Shown here in pieces: positions 12,201 through 22,897 of a stretch of DNA of 64,000 nucleotides. Location of the stretch: contig CAWZYM010000216.1 in assembly GCA_963966185.1 (NCBI GenBank), forward strand, positions 697,501-761,500. Direction: 5' to 3'. The position numbers were made by a program, and so were the translations under genes. The stretch is from Rhabditoides inermis (lineage: Eukaryota > Nematoda > Chromadorea > Rhabditida > Rhabditidae). Numbering within the stretch: the stretch's first letter is position 1; each line of letters opens with the position of its first letter. The notes beneath the pieces are model-generated. The model ran no database searches, had not been told where the DNA came from, and saw nothing but the letters and a program-made list of their open reading frames with translations.

Positions 12201-14995
12201 CAGCCAACCGCGAGCATGGGGTTGATTGACCCGGGAGAGCATAAGACTGTAGAAAGTGAGAGAGTGGAGAAAACGAGAGAGCAGACACCTACTCTGAGAC
12301 GATCAGAGAGGATCAAAAAGCAAGCACACTAAAATCCTCACATTATAAGCAGTTACTCACGTTTCAGCAAATCCAGCAGTTAGAAATAGCCAGCATAATG
12401 AGTGAGATGATAGTGACAAGCGTTGCATATGAGCAAAACCAGCATCTTAGCATTATAACCTCTTCTCTTTGCAGATGTCGTCTAACGGTCAGAAAGAAGA
12501 CGCCGCCACACAGAAGCTCGCGTCCTTCGACGGCCTCCTCGAGGAGAGGAACACGGCAAACCCCACACTCCCCTACACTGTTGTTACCCAGACCCCACCC
12601 ACCACTAACAACACCCCTCCCCATCCCAGCGACTCCGATGTCCTTTCTGCAGCAGTATTAGCAGCATCGTAAGCAGAATCAGCTGTTCCGCACCTTCCAG
12701 CAGGCCACTTTCAACAACAATATAGTTGTAAATTTGAATTGGCTACGACAACGACAGCGTGACATAGTCAATCGTCCGGTTAGTCTAGCATTGGACATGT
12801 CCAATTGGGAATGTGTATACTACACGTCAGTGCACATCAGTACGTACTCCCAGAGTTCTACGCCATGGAACAAGCATATGAGCAGATCAGGGAAGAGCTC
12901 AGCCTCGCCCGATTCTAGAAGCATAACCCCCTCTCAGCATTTCCTCTTAGCATCATAGGCATCTATTGCATTGAGCATTACCAGCATCTCATGTATTCAT
13001 TCATAATTGTGAGCATTCAGCATTGTGAGAGTTTTATAAAATGTATGTACCAGCATTCCTCCTATCCTTTTATTGTGCCAGCTCGCCTCGCAGGAGCTCG
13101 GCAATATAGGGGGGAGATGTCGCGTGTGAATGCGCGAGAGCATTTGGCAGTTGTAACAACTAGCCAGCAGAGAGAGGAGAGAGCACAGAGAGAGATAGAG
13201 AGAAGAGGGCCGCCACACCCCCAGGACCTCAGTCTAATTCTAACCCTTTGTTTTCTTATTTTGTTTCTGGTCTCAGCGTTTAAATAAATGTTATTCACAG
13301 TCCTTGTTTAGTCTATTGCACACACAGAGAGTGAACTCCCGCAAACCAAACCCCAAATATAACAGTTGTATGTAGGTCTATACAACAGAACGCTTTACTA
13401 GAGGAGATATAGAATAACGGAAGGAACAAAAAGCGTCGGGAATGAGATTATTGTCAGAACAATATGGGGCGTTTTAACGTATTGTAAAAAACTGGAGAAG
13501 TTTTCAGTAGTTTGAATAGAGTAAAGTAGCTATATATATAGAGAGAGATCTATACCCATCCAACGGCATCACAATGTATCATTTGCTTCGTATAGGGTGT
13601 GATTTGTCTGGTTGTTCAGTCAGGCGGCTCTTTCTCTTTCTCTCTCTTTCTCTCTCTCTCCATCTCTCTCTCTCTCTCACCTTTCCCGTCCCTTTCCCTA
13701 TCATTATCACTACAACAGCGTTATCCCTTTCGCTTCACTGCTCATCCCACCAACTAATCTGCCCTCTTTGCACTGCAGCGCACAGGTCCCGTGGTGTAGC
13801 GGTTAGCACTCAGGACTCTGAATCCTGCGACGGGAGTTCAAATCTCCCCGGGACCTTTGTTTTGCCAAATTCCTAGCACCACCACAGACGGTTTACAGAG
13901 GTGAAAATTACATTTAAAGAAAGGTAATTAATTAAAAACATTTTAAAATTTTACCTGGTGGGTACCACTGCGTTGTCTTCTTCGTCGTCTAGATCTGCGA
14001 GCTCTTCTCCCGTCAGCGACTCCTCTCCGATATCGATCGAAGCCACTGCCACGTCGTCCGTATCCGGCCTACAACAAATAAACAAATCGTTTTACGTCAA
14101 TGAAATTGCGCTTTCATGTTCCATTTTTTTGGTATTATACATCACACAAACTCGAATAATGCGAATAATGGAGTTTTGATCTGTACCAGGCACGTTTCTC
14201 TCAGATTACATATTGCGATGAGACCAAAAACTTAAATGTTAAAATAGACTACTACTCAATCTAAAGAAACGCGGAAGTGGCGTGCACAGAGAGGTGCCGT
14301 CAGAAGATTAGACGTGGAAAACATCACACTTCCGTCTCACACTTCCGAGGTCGACTCGATTGAAAATGCACACTCATTCGATCGGTAGAAAAGTGTCAGA
14401 GAAAAATAGCATGCAGCATCAAAAAATGCGAAAAAATCACGCTCGCATGAAGAGAAACGAAGAAAAAGAAGAAAGGGAAAAGGTGCAGTGCAAAAAAGGG
14501 GAAAAAGTGCTCACCTCTCCTCCTCCCTCCTCCCGCCTCTCTCCGTGTTCCTGCGCCGAAGACTGCGACGCGAGACGAGCTCCGCGAAGCGGGAAGGGCT
14601 GGCAAAGTATAATTATATTATATTTGCTATACATTATAGAGAGAGCATTATCGATCCAGTATCGTCTTCCCGCCACTAACCTCGTCAGCTTACCTGTCTT
14701 TCCCCGGCGTTAGCCTATGTATCTAGCATCTTAGGCACTACTGTATGCTTCATATCATTATGATTGTGTTGTCGTATTCAGATATAACGACTCCGGATAA
14801 ACGATTGATTGATACATTATAATTATTATATCGATATAAAACATAATTATAAAAGTAGTTTATCAGTTTGCCTACCTGACAGCGGGGTGGGGAAGACTAG
14901 ACTGAGTGGATTGGAGGGAGAGCATCTCCTCATCCACCGAGACGGAGAGAGGAGGCGCGGACGGACCCGGCTGAATTTCTCTCTCTCTCTCTCTC

Positions 14996-15043
<48 letters not shown>

Positions 15044-15367
15044 ACTCTCTCTCTCTCGCTCTATCTCTCATCTCTTTCCACTATCGCATAACAATTCACA
15101 AATCAAGAACGAAATGCGACCAAGTGATAGATGATGTCATTTTCTACCTGTTCCGCTTCCTCCTCCTCCTGCGCTCTCTCCACTCCTCGTACTCTCTCGT
15201 TCCGCAGGGAATCACTCTCGCTAGACGATGCCATCTGAATATTAGAATGTCAAGGTTTCTCACTACACGTAGTCCCAGGGGACAGTTAAAAAAAGGGACA
15301 TCAACAAAGATACAAAGCTAAAGTGTGCTGAAAAGAGGACAGGTGGCTGGAACGAGCGTGTGTGGGG

Positions 15368-15425
<58 letters not shown>

Positions 15426-18400
15426 CTAGCTGTGCGCTACCTAGGTAACCAGTGGTAATGGGATGAGAGGGGGGTGAGATACGTGGTGAGATCTCAACAG
15501 ACGAGCGATGAGAACGGATTAGCAGTAACGACGTATGGTATTGGCATACAAGCGTGGCGAATGGATGGAAACTATGGAGAGAGAGAGAGAGAGATAAGAT
15601 GTTAGATTTATCGGAAAAAAGATTGCTAGATGTTTAGCACGCAATGTATGCTCCGGGAAGGAAATGATGAAATGCATAAATGATGTGAATGAACACGAAG
15701 GTACATCGTAAGGCTTCTGAAGCATACTTTCATGAATTATGCTTACTTAGTGGCGCTTGTGAGGTTTGCTAAAGCTAAAGTAAAGAGACTAGTAAACAGA
15801 AGCCTCAATAGTAATAACAGCTAATGTGGGATGAACAAACAAGATAATCTTATCTTCCTATCGCATTGAGTATTTGAATACCACACTGAGAGTTCTAAAT
15901 CTCAATGGAACGAAGCTACAATTCGTAAAAGAAGCATTCGCATATAGAAAGACTCTGATGTTATTAAAAAGAGAGCTACAGTACACTCTACATCGTAATT
16001 GCAGGTACTCGATTTCCTAGTAATATCCGATTGGAAAATAATGCTATATCATCCACATCACGCATGTAAAATGTGTAGGTATGTATAACGTATAAACAAG
16101 AAGCAACCAAAAGTTCAAAGAAACCCATTATTTCGAAATAGTGAACGAGCTATTCGTATCTGTCCGTCTTTTCCTCGTTCCGTACGTCTGTCAGTAACAG
16201 ACATACATATATCGATTAAATGGAATGACTGAGATTAGCTAAAACTAAAGTGATGTGTTCTGAGTACTTACAGGAGCTTTTCGGTGAAATAAAACATGCT
16301 TCCACAGACTTTGGTCCAATAGTTTTTACTATTGTGGGCACTGGACTGCGCTCACAAGAAAGTGAAAAGAAATATAAGAGCAATAGTAAATGACTACCCA
16401 CCTCCGTATTCCTCTTCTGTTCCACTCTCCTGCGCAGCTGGCGTTTCCGCTCCATCCGAGAGATCGCCTGAAACCCAATTTTAGGTCATAGATTATGCAC
16501 ATAGATAACTTTCGATACATTCTGGAGAACGCTCGAAACCCTATGGTATACCATCGTCGCATATACGTTTCGCGTTTCGCCACTTGTTTATACTGACGAC
16601 AGGTTAATTGAGACAATTTTATGATGGCATGGAGTGATAGAGAGAGATAGATAGATCGGAAGAGAGAGAGAGGGGGGGGGAGAGAGAGAGAGGAGTAGGG
16701 AATGATCTAACCTGATCGACTTCGTCTCCGGAAGAGCCAATTGAAGCAACGTCAACGCGTGGAGGAATGGACTGACTGAAAAAAAATAATATTAAAGTCC
16801 TCTCCAATTCTCCAGGAGCACGATTTGTGCGCAAGCACGTTCTATACGATGTGGCAAACAATTAATGATATCTGTATCATGTTTGATGACTAGGACATCG
16901 ATCAGGGATTGCTTTCGTACATTCCAAAATTGGCGGGAACTTTACTATAATCTTATCTTATTAGTAATAATTCGTACGGTTGCATGATAACACGTGAAAA
17001 TTTGATGTGGCGACAACAAGAAAATATTGGCAATCGTGAAGAATTTCTTCATCGTTATTTGCAGAGAAATGAACATTGATGCGAATATGGAAAAAAACAT
17101 TGCTAGAAATAGCGAGAGTTGCAATGAGTTAGAGAGAAGCCATGTGACTGAGGTTAGAGTGTGCGGATTGAGGATGAAATATGAAATCAAACACCAAATA
17201 AAAAGTTTTACTTAATTGTCATGTGGTGTGTTTACAGTGCTCTCAATTTAGCAGTATTGGCGGGTGTAGAAAACTGCAGGCCCGTTTTTTTTATATTTAA
17301 ACTTCTCCCGCAACTCGAACGAATACAGGAGTACGCCTATTCACTGACAGTTGACGAAATGTGGAAAAATGTTGAACTCACAAAAAGTACAACGTTCCAA
17401 GTTCAAACCTCCTACCGCGTGTTTCTCAGAGAACTGAAGCGTACAAAAAGTAGTGAGTTATTAAAGAAGTAGTACAAAGTTCAAAAGTTATAAGCTTAAC
17501 CATCCTACCGCGTGTATCTCAGTGAGCTGAAGCGTACAAAAATAAGTGAGTTTAAGTAGTTCAAAGTGAAGTACGAATACATACCGGGTGTATCTCAGAG
17601 AGCTGAAGCGTACAAAAAGTATAGTGTTTATAAGTTATAATAAGTTCAATCATCCTACCGGGTGTATCTGAGAGAGCTGAATCTCACGTCCTTCCTTTCG
17701 GGGCGCGGAGGCAGGGCGGGAGGACAGGAGACGGAGCGGCGCGGAGGGTGAGGGGCTGAATAAAAACAGATACAGAACATTACAGATGTACAGTACGGTA
17801 CATGAGTACTGTACCACAGTACTGTACCATGGTGATGGTTGAAAGGGGGGGGGGGGTTGGAGTGATTCTATATCGCTGCCACACGTGAGGAGTGAGTGAT
17901 GGTACCGGGGATACGGAACGATTCGGATACAGTAGAGTTGAATACAGTACGGTACGCGGCACGGAGAGAAACAGACCGGAAAAAAGGAGTAACACGAGAA
18001 AACGTTTCCGGTGTTCTCGCTTTTCACGATCGGGGTATGCAAAAAAAAACCAGTGTTCTCATCTTTCTGACAGCAAAATTCGCACGAGAGTTGTATTCGT
18101 GTTCTACACGAAAAGGTGTAGGTGATTGATGCATAAGGGAATATATAGGCTGCGTCAGAGCGATAGTTTTTGATCTACCTCACTTGCAGTTCGAAATACT
18201 GTGCCATAACCGTCTGCCTCTCTTGTTTCGCGCGCTATTGCCGAGAGCTGACTCTCCGTCTTCCTCTGATCTACCCCACCGCGCCCAACTTATTGCGAGC
18301 ATAGCATAGAACTATAGTAGGAATATGACTTACTACTGTTTACTGCTCTCTTATTGCTGCAACACGAGTTCCCTTGGATTCCCGGATTCCCTTGGTACCA

Positions 18401-18907
18401 GAGATATGATCAGATATCATTCACTATCGATGCTGCTCCCATGCCACAGGTATTACAAGATTCGAGTTATTTTGATGCCTTCACCCAGTGGAACTCATTC
18501 CAATTTCCGCCCAATTAGGATCGGCGCCAAGCGCTGATCGTTTGGGTTCTCTTAGCGGTTTGCAGACCCGCTCGGGCCGCAGGGCCGTCGTGTTTGTGTT
18601 GTTCGTGAAACGTACATGTACAACCTGAGACAAACAAAATAAAGAGATCGTATCGGAACGGAACTAACAAGTCACAAACGTAATCTTACATGATCCATGA
18701 AGATACAGGCTTACGCCGCTTGCAAGACGGTCGAAAAAAAATCCGCTCAAAACCAGCGTATGTGTGCACCGACCTCTAGTCAGTATTTGGACGAGTGTCT
18801 CCCCTCCTCCTCCTCCTCCTCTGTCGCCTCGCCTCCTCCCTATACTCACAGACTCGGCGAGTGAATGGTGCGAGGACAGGTCGGGGTTCGAAGCGAGCAC
18901 CACCAGC
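3834..18907 (-). CDS. Unidentified Ser/Glu-rich multi-exon protein (at least 17 exons)
   Basis: I do not recognise the family. From 5' to 3' on the minus strand, exons at 18850-18907, 17688-17755, 16712-16775, 16402-16467, 15148-15234, 14876-14970, 14515-14598, 13955-14068 and 7994-8158 join in frame, and so do 6229-6269, 5996-6050, 5810-5907, 5226-5505, 5008-5175, 4513-4610, 4214-4274 and 3834-3971 (stop TAG at 3834-3836). All have AG and GT borders; one donor is GTCGGT. The two blocks are out of phase with each other, so an exon between 7994 and 6269 is missing. A candidate lies beside the 22-bp VNTR near 7165-7235. The product is low-complexity: acidic and basic stretches (RRRVEQKRN, EELADLDDEEDN), an Ala-Pro run and SSTLDRSS near the C-terminus, with no transmembrane segment. 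The exon starting at 15234 begins with ATG right after CAG, so it could be an alternative spliced-leader start. The 5' end is unresolved; a 25-nt exon at 19937-19961 could join in frame. Confidence 0.6.
6434..7165. repeat. 22/25-bp minisatellite, about 32 copies
   Basis: The unit is CCCTTGTCGCTGCCCCCACCGA (22 bp in two forms of spacing) with a 25-bp variant carrying an extra CTC. I count about 32 copies of CCCTTGTC or close variants. Because 22 is not a multiple of three and the unit has no stop in any frame, long open frames appear on both strands. The array lies inside the minus-strand Ser/Glu-rich gene. Its right edge is next to a plausible coding stretch (RVEEWVEQSGQW in minus sense), so it may be partly exonic, but I could not find a convincing acceptor. 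Confidence 0.9.
8336..8582 (+). repeat. 5' LTR
   Basis: It starts TGTCGCGTGTGAATGCG and ends CCAAATATAACA. It carries an AATAAA polyadenylation signal at 8501-8506 and a purine-rich GAGAGAGG block. The 247-bp length matches the 3' LTR without gaps. Confidence 0.95.
8583..8600 (+). other. Candidate primer binding site
   Basis: TGGAGGATCCCGG follows the 5' LTR directly and begins with TGG, as expected for pairing with a tRNA 3' CCA end. I could not match the remainder to a specific tRNA, so the primer is unassigned. Confidence 0.45.
8820..8877 (+). repeat. 8-9-bp tandem repeat GATTCCGT / GACTCCGT
   Basis: About seven units of (GATTCCGT or GACTCCGT) follow one another in the non-coding leader of the LTR element. 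No function is apparent. Confidence 0.8.
9752..9829 (-). other. tRNA-like sequence (SINE head or tRNA pseudogene) in the LTR-element leader
   Basis: On the minus strand there is an A box, TGGCGCAACCGG (9810-9821), and a B box, GGTTCGAATCC (9757-9767), at tRNA spacing. The acceptor arms do not pair (5' GTCTCTA against 3' CTACATA), so it is not a functional tRNA. It shares TGGCGCA..CGGT.AGA...TAGCAATCTG...TGTCGC.GGTTCGA.TCC with the plus-strand copy at 10043-10126, so both derive from one tRNA-like family. Confidence 0.6.
10043..10126 (+). other. tRNA-like sequence, second copy in inverted orientation
   Basis: It has an A box TGGCGCAGTCGG (10051-10062) and a B box GGTTCGATTCC (10105-10115), with a fairly good T arm (GCAGG...CCTGC). 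The acceptor stem does not pair (TCCTCAA against TACAGCT). It is the closest relative of the copy at 9752-9829 and lies about 230 bp upstream of gag. It could be an RNA polymerase III promoter remnant or a captured SINE. Confidence 0.6.
10354..11742 (+). CDS. gag: Gag-like protein with an (AQAAAD)n repeat arm
   Basis: The open frame runs from just after an in-frame TGA (10351-10353) to TAA/CTAA at 11742 and has no ATG before 10801. The first codon is TTG, so the N-terminal arm needs a non-AUG start, an upstream spliced exon (CCAG|CGACG at 10376-10378 is a possible acceptor) or is not translated. From the N-terminus: an acidic stretch (about residues 1-45), an 18-bp-unit QAAADA repeat predicting a long Ala-rich helix (about 55-140), a retrotransposon Gag-type helical core (about 150-330: GKWPKFNGEGSLTRF, then FLLESEARERY and SVNQFSNRISDLADD), and an Arg/Ser/Asp/His-rich basic tail (about 345-462). 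No CCHC knuckle is present, so the basic tail probably binds the RNA. The core resembles Ty3-type Gag by layout; this is pattern recognition only. Confidence 0.8.
   Translation: MSGSDSESSDDNVTGNFHTPQQPAEAPQSNLRDERADRREQVRNQQREQREALEAIREAQAAADAQAAADAQAAADAQAAADAQAAADAQAAADAQAALDAQAAADAQATADAQAAADAQAAADAQAALDAQAAADAQAALAQEEEEREMAGLSLLVPEIGKWPKFNGEGSLTRFTKGLNERANFLGWDAAKVTNLIPFLLESEARERYDNYDSATKSDYTKVIKQLMIDFNTELYKGRLMKNLTSVRQDKNESVNQFSNRISDLADDLGESDGGKESLKKANFWRGLKKPIRDQMIMWGKSSGTFDELKKAALEIEIRIRMIDDQKEMDSLSASVNAMSLTDNSRDTKRSNSRSDYGRSGNKRDRRGLYDRKQESSQSQHNTSRNHSTRNERDYDHFREHFQHSNSRDAYKNRGYSSERHRHDFRDRRDRRDSRDRYYQCERHYSRDHHYSHHDRDSGSRY
12069..12332 (+). pseudogene. Integrase C-terminal remnant (GPY/F-like tail)
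   Basis: The frame (no ATG; the track-style start is TTG) contains CYRITGINEPNITAYLL and DVFHRNRAKHYI, which resemble the GPY/F module at the end of Ty3-type integrases. It ends in the RRSERIKK type of basic tail common at the end of pol polyproteins. It is the only piece of pol left in the element, 327 bp downstream of gag, which suggests one large internal deletion. Similarity was judged by eye. Confidence 0.5.
13106..13117 (+). other. Polypurine tract
   Basis: ATAGGGGGGAGA lies immediately before the 3' LTR, the expected place for the plus-strand primer of reverse transcription. Confidence 0.8.
13118..13364 (+). repeat. 3' LTR
   Basis: It is a direct repeat of 8336-8582 with two substitutions. 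It is followed by GTTG, the 4-bp sequence that also precedes the 5' LTR. Confidence 0.95.
13785..13856 (+). tRNA. tRNA-Gln (CUG)
   Basis: This is a complete 72-nt cloverleaf. The acceptor arm GGTCCCG pairs perfectly with CGGGACC and is followed by a T discriminator. The A box is TGGTGTAGCGG; the anticodon stem CAGGA/TCCTG closes loop CTCTGAA, giving anticodon CTG after the conserved T33. The T arm carries GTTCAAATC. A T-run (TTTGTTTT) follows as a pol III terminator. There is no intron. It is on the plus strand inside an intron of the minus-strand Ser/Glu-rich gene, 420 bp beyond the LTR retrotransposon. Confidence 0.97.
14603..14818 (+). mobile_element. LINE 3'-end fragment (GATT-tailed family)
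   Basis: This plus-oriented fragment ends GGATAAACGATTGATTGATA. It contains CTTTCCCCGGCGTTAGCC and ATCTTAGGCACTACTGTATG, shared with copies at 26188, 31482, 36361, 46848 and 63655 (those in minus orientation). The tail resembles that of the RT-encoding copy at 54888-55600. It is truncated at its 5' end, as expected for target-primed LINE insertions. Confidence 0.75.
14980..15425. repeat. (CT)n microsatellites in introns
   Basis: Arrays at 14980-15070 and 15372-15425 are two of about 35 (CT)n or (GA)n tracts in the window. Others over 60 bp lie near 5930, 6130, 20898, 24960, 39390, 44080, 47090, 49825, 52080, 57730, 60685 and 62450. Nearly all are intronic, often ending at an acceptor or beginning at a donor. 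Confidence 0.9.
17405..17690. repeat. About 80-95-bp tandem repeat beside an exon donor (4 copies)
   Basis: Four units share CCTACCG(C/G)GTGT(T/A)TCTCAGAGA(G/A)CTGAAGCGTACAAAAA, starting near 17408, 17503, 17582 and 17654. The last unit runs into the donor of the minus-strand exon 17688-17755. Confidence 0.8.
18151..18316. repeat. About 165-bp dispersed repeat, copy 1 (copy 2 at 53407-53567)
   Basis: Both copies run from TGCG(T/C)CAGAGCGATAGTTTT to GAACTATA, with the shared core GAGAGCTGACTCTCCGTCTTC. They are in the same plus orientation, in introns of two different minus-strand genes. Copy 1 has an internal CATAG duplication. Length and dispersal suggest a SINE or MITE; no tRNA-type A box is clear. 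Confidence 0.8.
18513..18592. repeat. GC-rich palindromic dispersed repeat, copy 2
   Basis: AATTAGGATCGGCGCCAAGC... to CGGGCCGCAGGGCCG is the reverse-complement counterpart of 3004-3092, with the same internal palindromes. Confidence 0.65.
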
Positions 18908-20439
18908 CTGAAGGTACACTGGTGAACAATGTTTTGGGTGGTGTTTTTTCATATGTATTTTCAAAACAGTCATTGTTTTCGGCATGTCTGATCGGGCGTG
19001 ATTTCGTTTTATGAAAACGATGAACAGGAACCCTCTTTCGTGTCTGGTGTTAGTATTTTCAGTTTGAATTGCATACTTGCATACGTTTCACACCACTCAC
19101 ATAAGACGATCACCCCATTTTCCTCGATGGATTCATTCGAAGGGAAGAGAGGAGAAACTGTCATTTTTCATCATCTATTAAACTTAACTTCTAAATTATA
19201 ACAAACAACTGATATCGAATAACTAAATCAAGAGGCAGTGGCACACACGGCAGTGACTAAAAACAACCTTAGTAAAAAAAAGTCTATCAATTAAAGGTAG
19301 TGTACCCTCTGAATCAAATATAAAAAAATATCACGAATGTATTATCAATGTCTTTTAGAGGTATTTTTATGTCGTTTATGGTTGTTTGTGATAAAAAATA
19401 ATGAAATTAAAAATTATCAAACTTTTATTTTAATCCAACATGATACGCATATGTTGAATGACGTATAACATCATTCAACATATCTTACTGCGTTTAGCAT
19501 ATAATTTCCCATCAGCTGTTTTCGCCAGTTTAGTAAAAGAAACACATAGTAGAAATGTTATATAAAATAAGAATGACATAAGAAACAATATATAAACACA
19601 TGCAAATAAATTGTCTTGAATGAAACAGCCGTTAGTGTGGTCAAATTGTGTAACTTCGTGCAGTTGTGCACACACCCCCAAGCTGATTAAAAGTTATTAG
19701 TTTCTTCGATTTCTCACTCCAATATTCAAATATTTTTTTAAAACTAAGCTGTTTCAGAATATATGTTTGCATCATCATAATATACTCATTGAGTCGTAAA
19801 CAATGACATGTTGTATCTACACATGCACCCAGATTCCGAGGGTACACTACCTTTAACTGTTCATTTCGGTGTTGAATCAAAGCAACCTCGACATTTGCAT
19901 ACCAAGTAAATCAATAAATCAATATAAAACCCCAACCTCTCAGCGCAGTAGCACACCCTGGCTGTGGTGAACGAGCAGAGAAAGCACATCATATTGGATT
20001 GTCAATGGGAACCCAATACCCCGAGTCAGCAGTCAGTCAACACAACGGCATCGCGCGCGACTGAAACGGGGAAAATTAGGATGACATGTTCAAAATATCG
20101 ATTTTATTACAATATTTAATGTAAACGTTTTCAGATTAAAATTGTCGCGATGATCATAAGATCGTATATGGAAATGGCATGGAAATGCATGCAGTGGTAT
20201 GTACAATTCGCATGAGACAAGAAAGAGCACAGAAACATCGAATTCGTCAGTTTGAATTCGACATAAACGTGGTCCACGGGGAATATCGAAATACGTGAGA
20301 ACGACACAAATTCATGAAAATATCGAAACACAGAAAACGTGAATGCAATATTTACAACATTGCAGGAACATTATTTTACACAAAACATTGAATATTTACC
20401 ACATGTTCATGTGATAAAGAAAAGAGAGGTGGTAAAATT

Positions 20440-20477
<38 letters not shown>

Positions 20478-20906
20478 AAGAGAAAGCAAAAACGCACAGC
20501 AAGAGAGGACATAGAGAGGTGGTAGAACAATAAAGCAGCTAGTGAGAGAGGTGATAAATTCGCAATGCCGACTGGCGCGGGCCAGGAATGGCTAAAGGGG
20601 AGGTGAGAAGGGCCGGAATAGTAGATGAAGGCGCACCTGGCTGCGGTCACTTAACAACAATGAAGTGCGCGCGTTGTCGTCATTTTACAAACACTGCATG
20701 TATACATGTATTCACTTGCCTAGCTAATGAACGAACAAGCAATTCGACATTACGATCAACATTCATGAATGTTCGACAATCAACGTGTTTGCAACAATTG
20801 CAAATACACAAACACAAAATACTTGAAACTACTCGGCGACTTGTGTAATCGATAGAGCTCAGCGGCGGCGTGGCTGCATGTACAGCTAGTGGATTGTTGG
20901 AGAGAG

Positions 20907-20962
<56 letters not shown>

Positions 20963-22081
20963 GAGAAGAACCGTCTCCAGGGAGTCGAGACGAAGCATCG
21001 GGCGTGAACGACCCTCAAAAAGCGGCTGCGGAAGAGAGATATGCAGCTATTCGGAACATGGAAGTCTACTACATTTCCCAAACACTGCAAAGCTTTTGCC
21101 TTTTGCCGCTGAGAATAGCGTGAAAAGACAAATAAATCCGATTCCTTCAACACCCGTAATCATGACTGGGTTGTAAATATGATCATTTCAGCGTCATGAT
21201 TATAGCTATAATCAACTGATAACATAAATACAAACTTTCAAACTACATGCGGTCAGACTGCGGGAATTCAAGGCGCGCAATTGAGTGGAACTCGGGTGCA
21301 CTTCCTTTGACCAGTGTTATGCGAATACTAGTACTCTCTCTCTCCCTCTCTCCCTCCCTCCCTCTCTCTCTCCCTCCCTCCCTCTCTCTCCCCTCCCCCC
21401 TCTTTCTCGCATTGTCGTGTGTTGTCCTGACAACGCGGATCATTCCATTGCCGTAATTATAGAATGAAAGAGCATGGGCGATTTAATTGCGCAAAGTGCA
21501 TTCCGAGAGGTGCGCCGCAATATGGCAGGTGGAGGTATGAGTGAGATCGAATACTGGCGACTAGCCACACTATAGTCATGTCATTGGTACTGCAACAATA
21601 TGATGTATAAAGCTTTCAAAGTTTTAAATGTACACCTGCACTTTTTGGAGGAATATATAATGCAAAGCTCTATGCATATGGTAATAAAAAAGTATAGTCA
21701 ACATCTTTTCCTTATTAATCTGCGTGATATCTAGGCGTTCGAAATGCCAGTGTGCAAAACCCGTTCGTGCGAGAGATGTGTCTGCGCTCTCCGGCAGGTA
21801 CACGGTCACTCACTCCTCTCTCTACACACCTGCCCCTTCTGTGTCTGCGCCCTCTCGCAAGTGCACACTCCCTCGCGCATGTCCTGATGATGTATACCAT
21901 GTGCTTATGCAGTCCCTTTCCCAAGCCCACTTCATTTTCCCGACTGTCTCTCTCTCTCTCTCTCTCTCTCTCAGGGAAAGACAAGATAGAGAGATTATAA
22001 TTTCGACGTTTTTTGCGCATCGTCCGCAATTTCAGCGGCGGGTTGACCCATTTAGGAGAAGGACATCAAATGAACCCGAGT

Positions 22082-22119
<38 letters not shown>

Positions 22120-22897
22120 ACTGTGTGAACATGGGTAGTAGATAAGAAATGGACAAATGGCAGAGTGTGAGTGTGAATGTGGCTCGTTTGTGTTGCGAAG
22201 ATTCTGAAAGATCAAACCATGTATAGGGAATAACTTGGTTAATTCACAGTCAAGATTTCGATGACATTTACATTTTGCAACAGCATTCATTCCCAAACAA
22301 CATACACTGCAAAATGTTTATCAACGAAAAGATATAAAGACACAACTTTAATTTGGTGTTTTCCCAAAGACGGCGATTTGATGGTTAGTGTTATAGTCGC
22401 ATAACTAGTGAAAAAATGAGTAATCCTAGCAATGCTCAGAAATCAGGGCTGATGAGAGTTCAGGATCGGGAGACTGAAAGGCAGATCCCGGAGCGTCGCT
22501 GGTCAGTGCACTGAATACTGAAATCCTGGAATCGAGTGTCGGCGTTCTTGCGGCCCCTTCCCCCCCATCGCCTGCCCGACCAGCAGTTCGAACTCGATAC
22601 TCGAAACATCCGATATAGAAATCACCGAATATACACACACAAGTCCAATTCTCATTCTCACACACACACAGTCTTCCCTGCCTTCGGACCATGACCGCCT
22701 GCCTACAGTGGTCCCTGCGCCTGGATGGTCCGCGATCGGTGATTGGGTGGGTTGGGTGTGCTGGCCCCGCCCACTCGACTCGTCGCGCCCCGCGGCCCTG
22801 CTGCGCGAGACACGTATTTTGCGCACGCGAGTCGGTGGCTTGATTTGTGAACGTCTACCCTTTACTCATTTACTACTTACTACTCTAACTTACCACA
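18908..22897. other. Stretch without a convincing gene
   Basis: This 4 kb holds (GA)n/(CT)n tracts (20440, 20898, 21335, 21946, 22082), AT-rich unique sequence and possible further 5' exons of the minus-strand Ser/Glu-rich gene (for example 25 nt at 19937-19961). The GC-rich block at 22700-22830, with several CpGs just upstream of the BED-finger gene start, is a plausible promoter. No TATA box stands out. Confidence 0.5.

Larger units (their letters stand above)
8336..13364 (+). mobile_element. Young gag-only LTR retrotransposon (TR-GAG-like), 5029 bp
   Basis: Two 247-bp LTRs (8336-8582 and 13118-13364), TG...CA, differ at only two positions by eye (8478 C/T and 8528 G/A). They flank a leader, a gag ORF and a short integrase-tail remnant. 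There is a polypurine tract immediately before the 3' LTR, and the flanks share a 4-bp duplication, GTTG (8332-8335 and 13365-13368). No protease, reverse transcriptase or RNase H frame exists between gag and the 3' LTR, so the element cannot be autonomous. It sits in an intron of the minus-strand Ser/Glu-rich gene, in opposite orientation, 420 bp from a tRNA gene. The near-identical LTRs imply a recent insertion that must have used enzymes supplied by a relative. Confidence 0.93.

Noticed and set aside
21243..21443. Arg/Glu-rich open frames on either strand
   Set aside because: Translation of GA/CT repeats; no splice sites or similarity support a gene.
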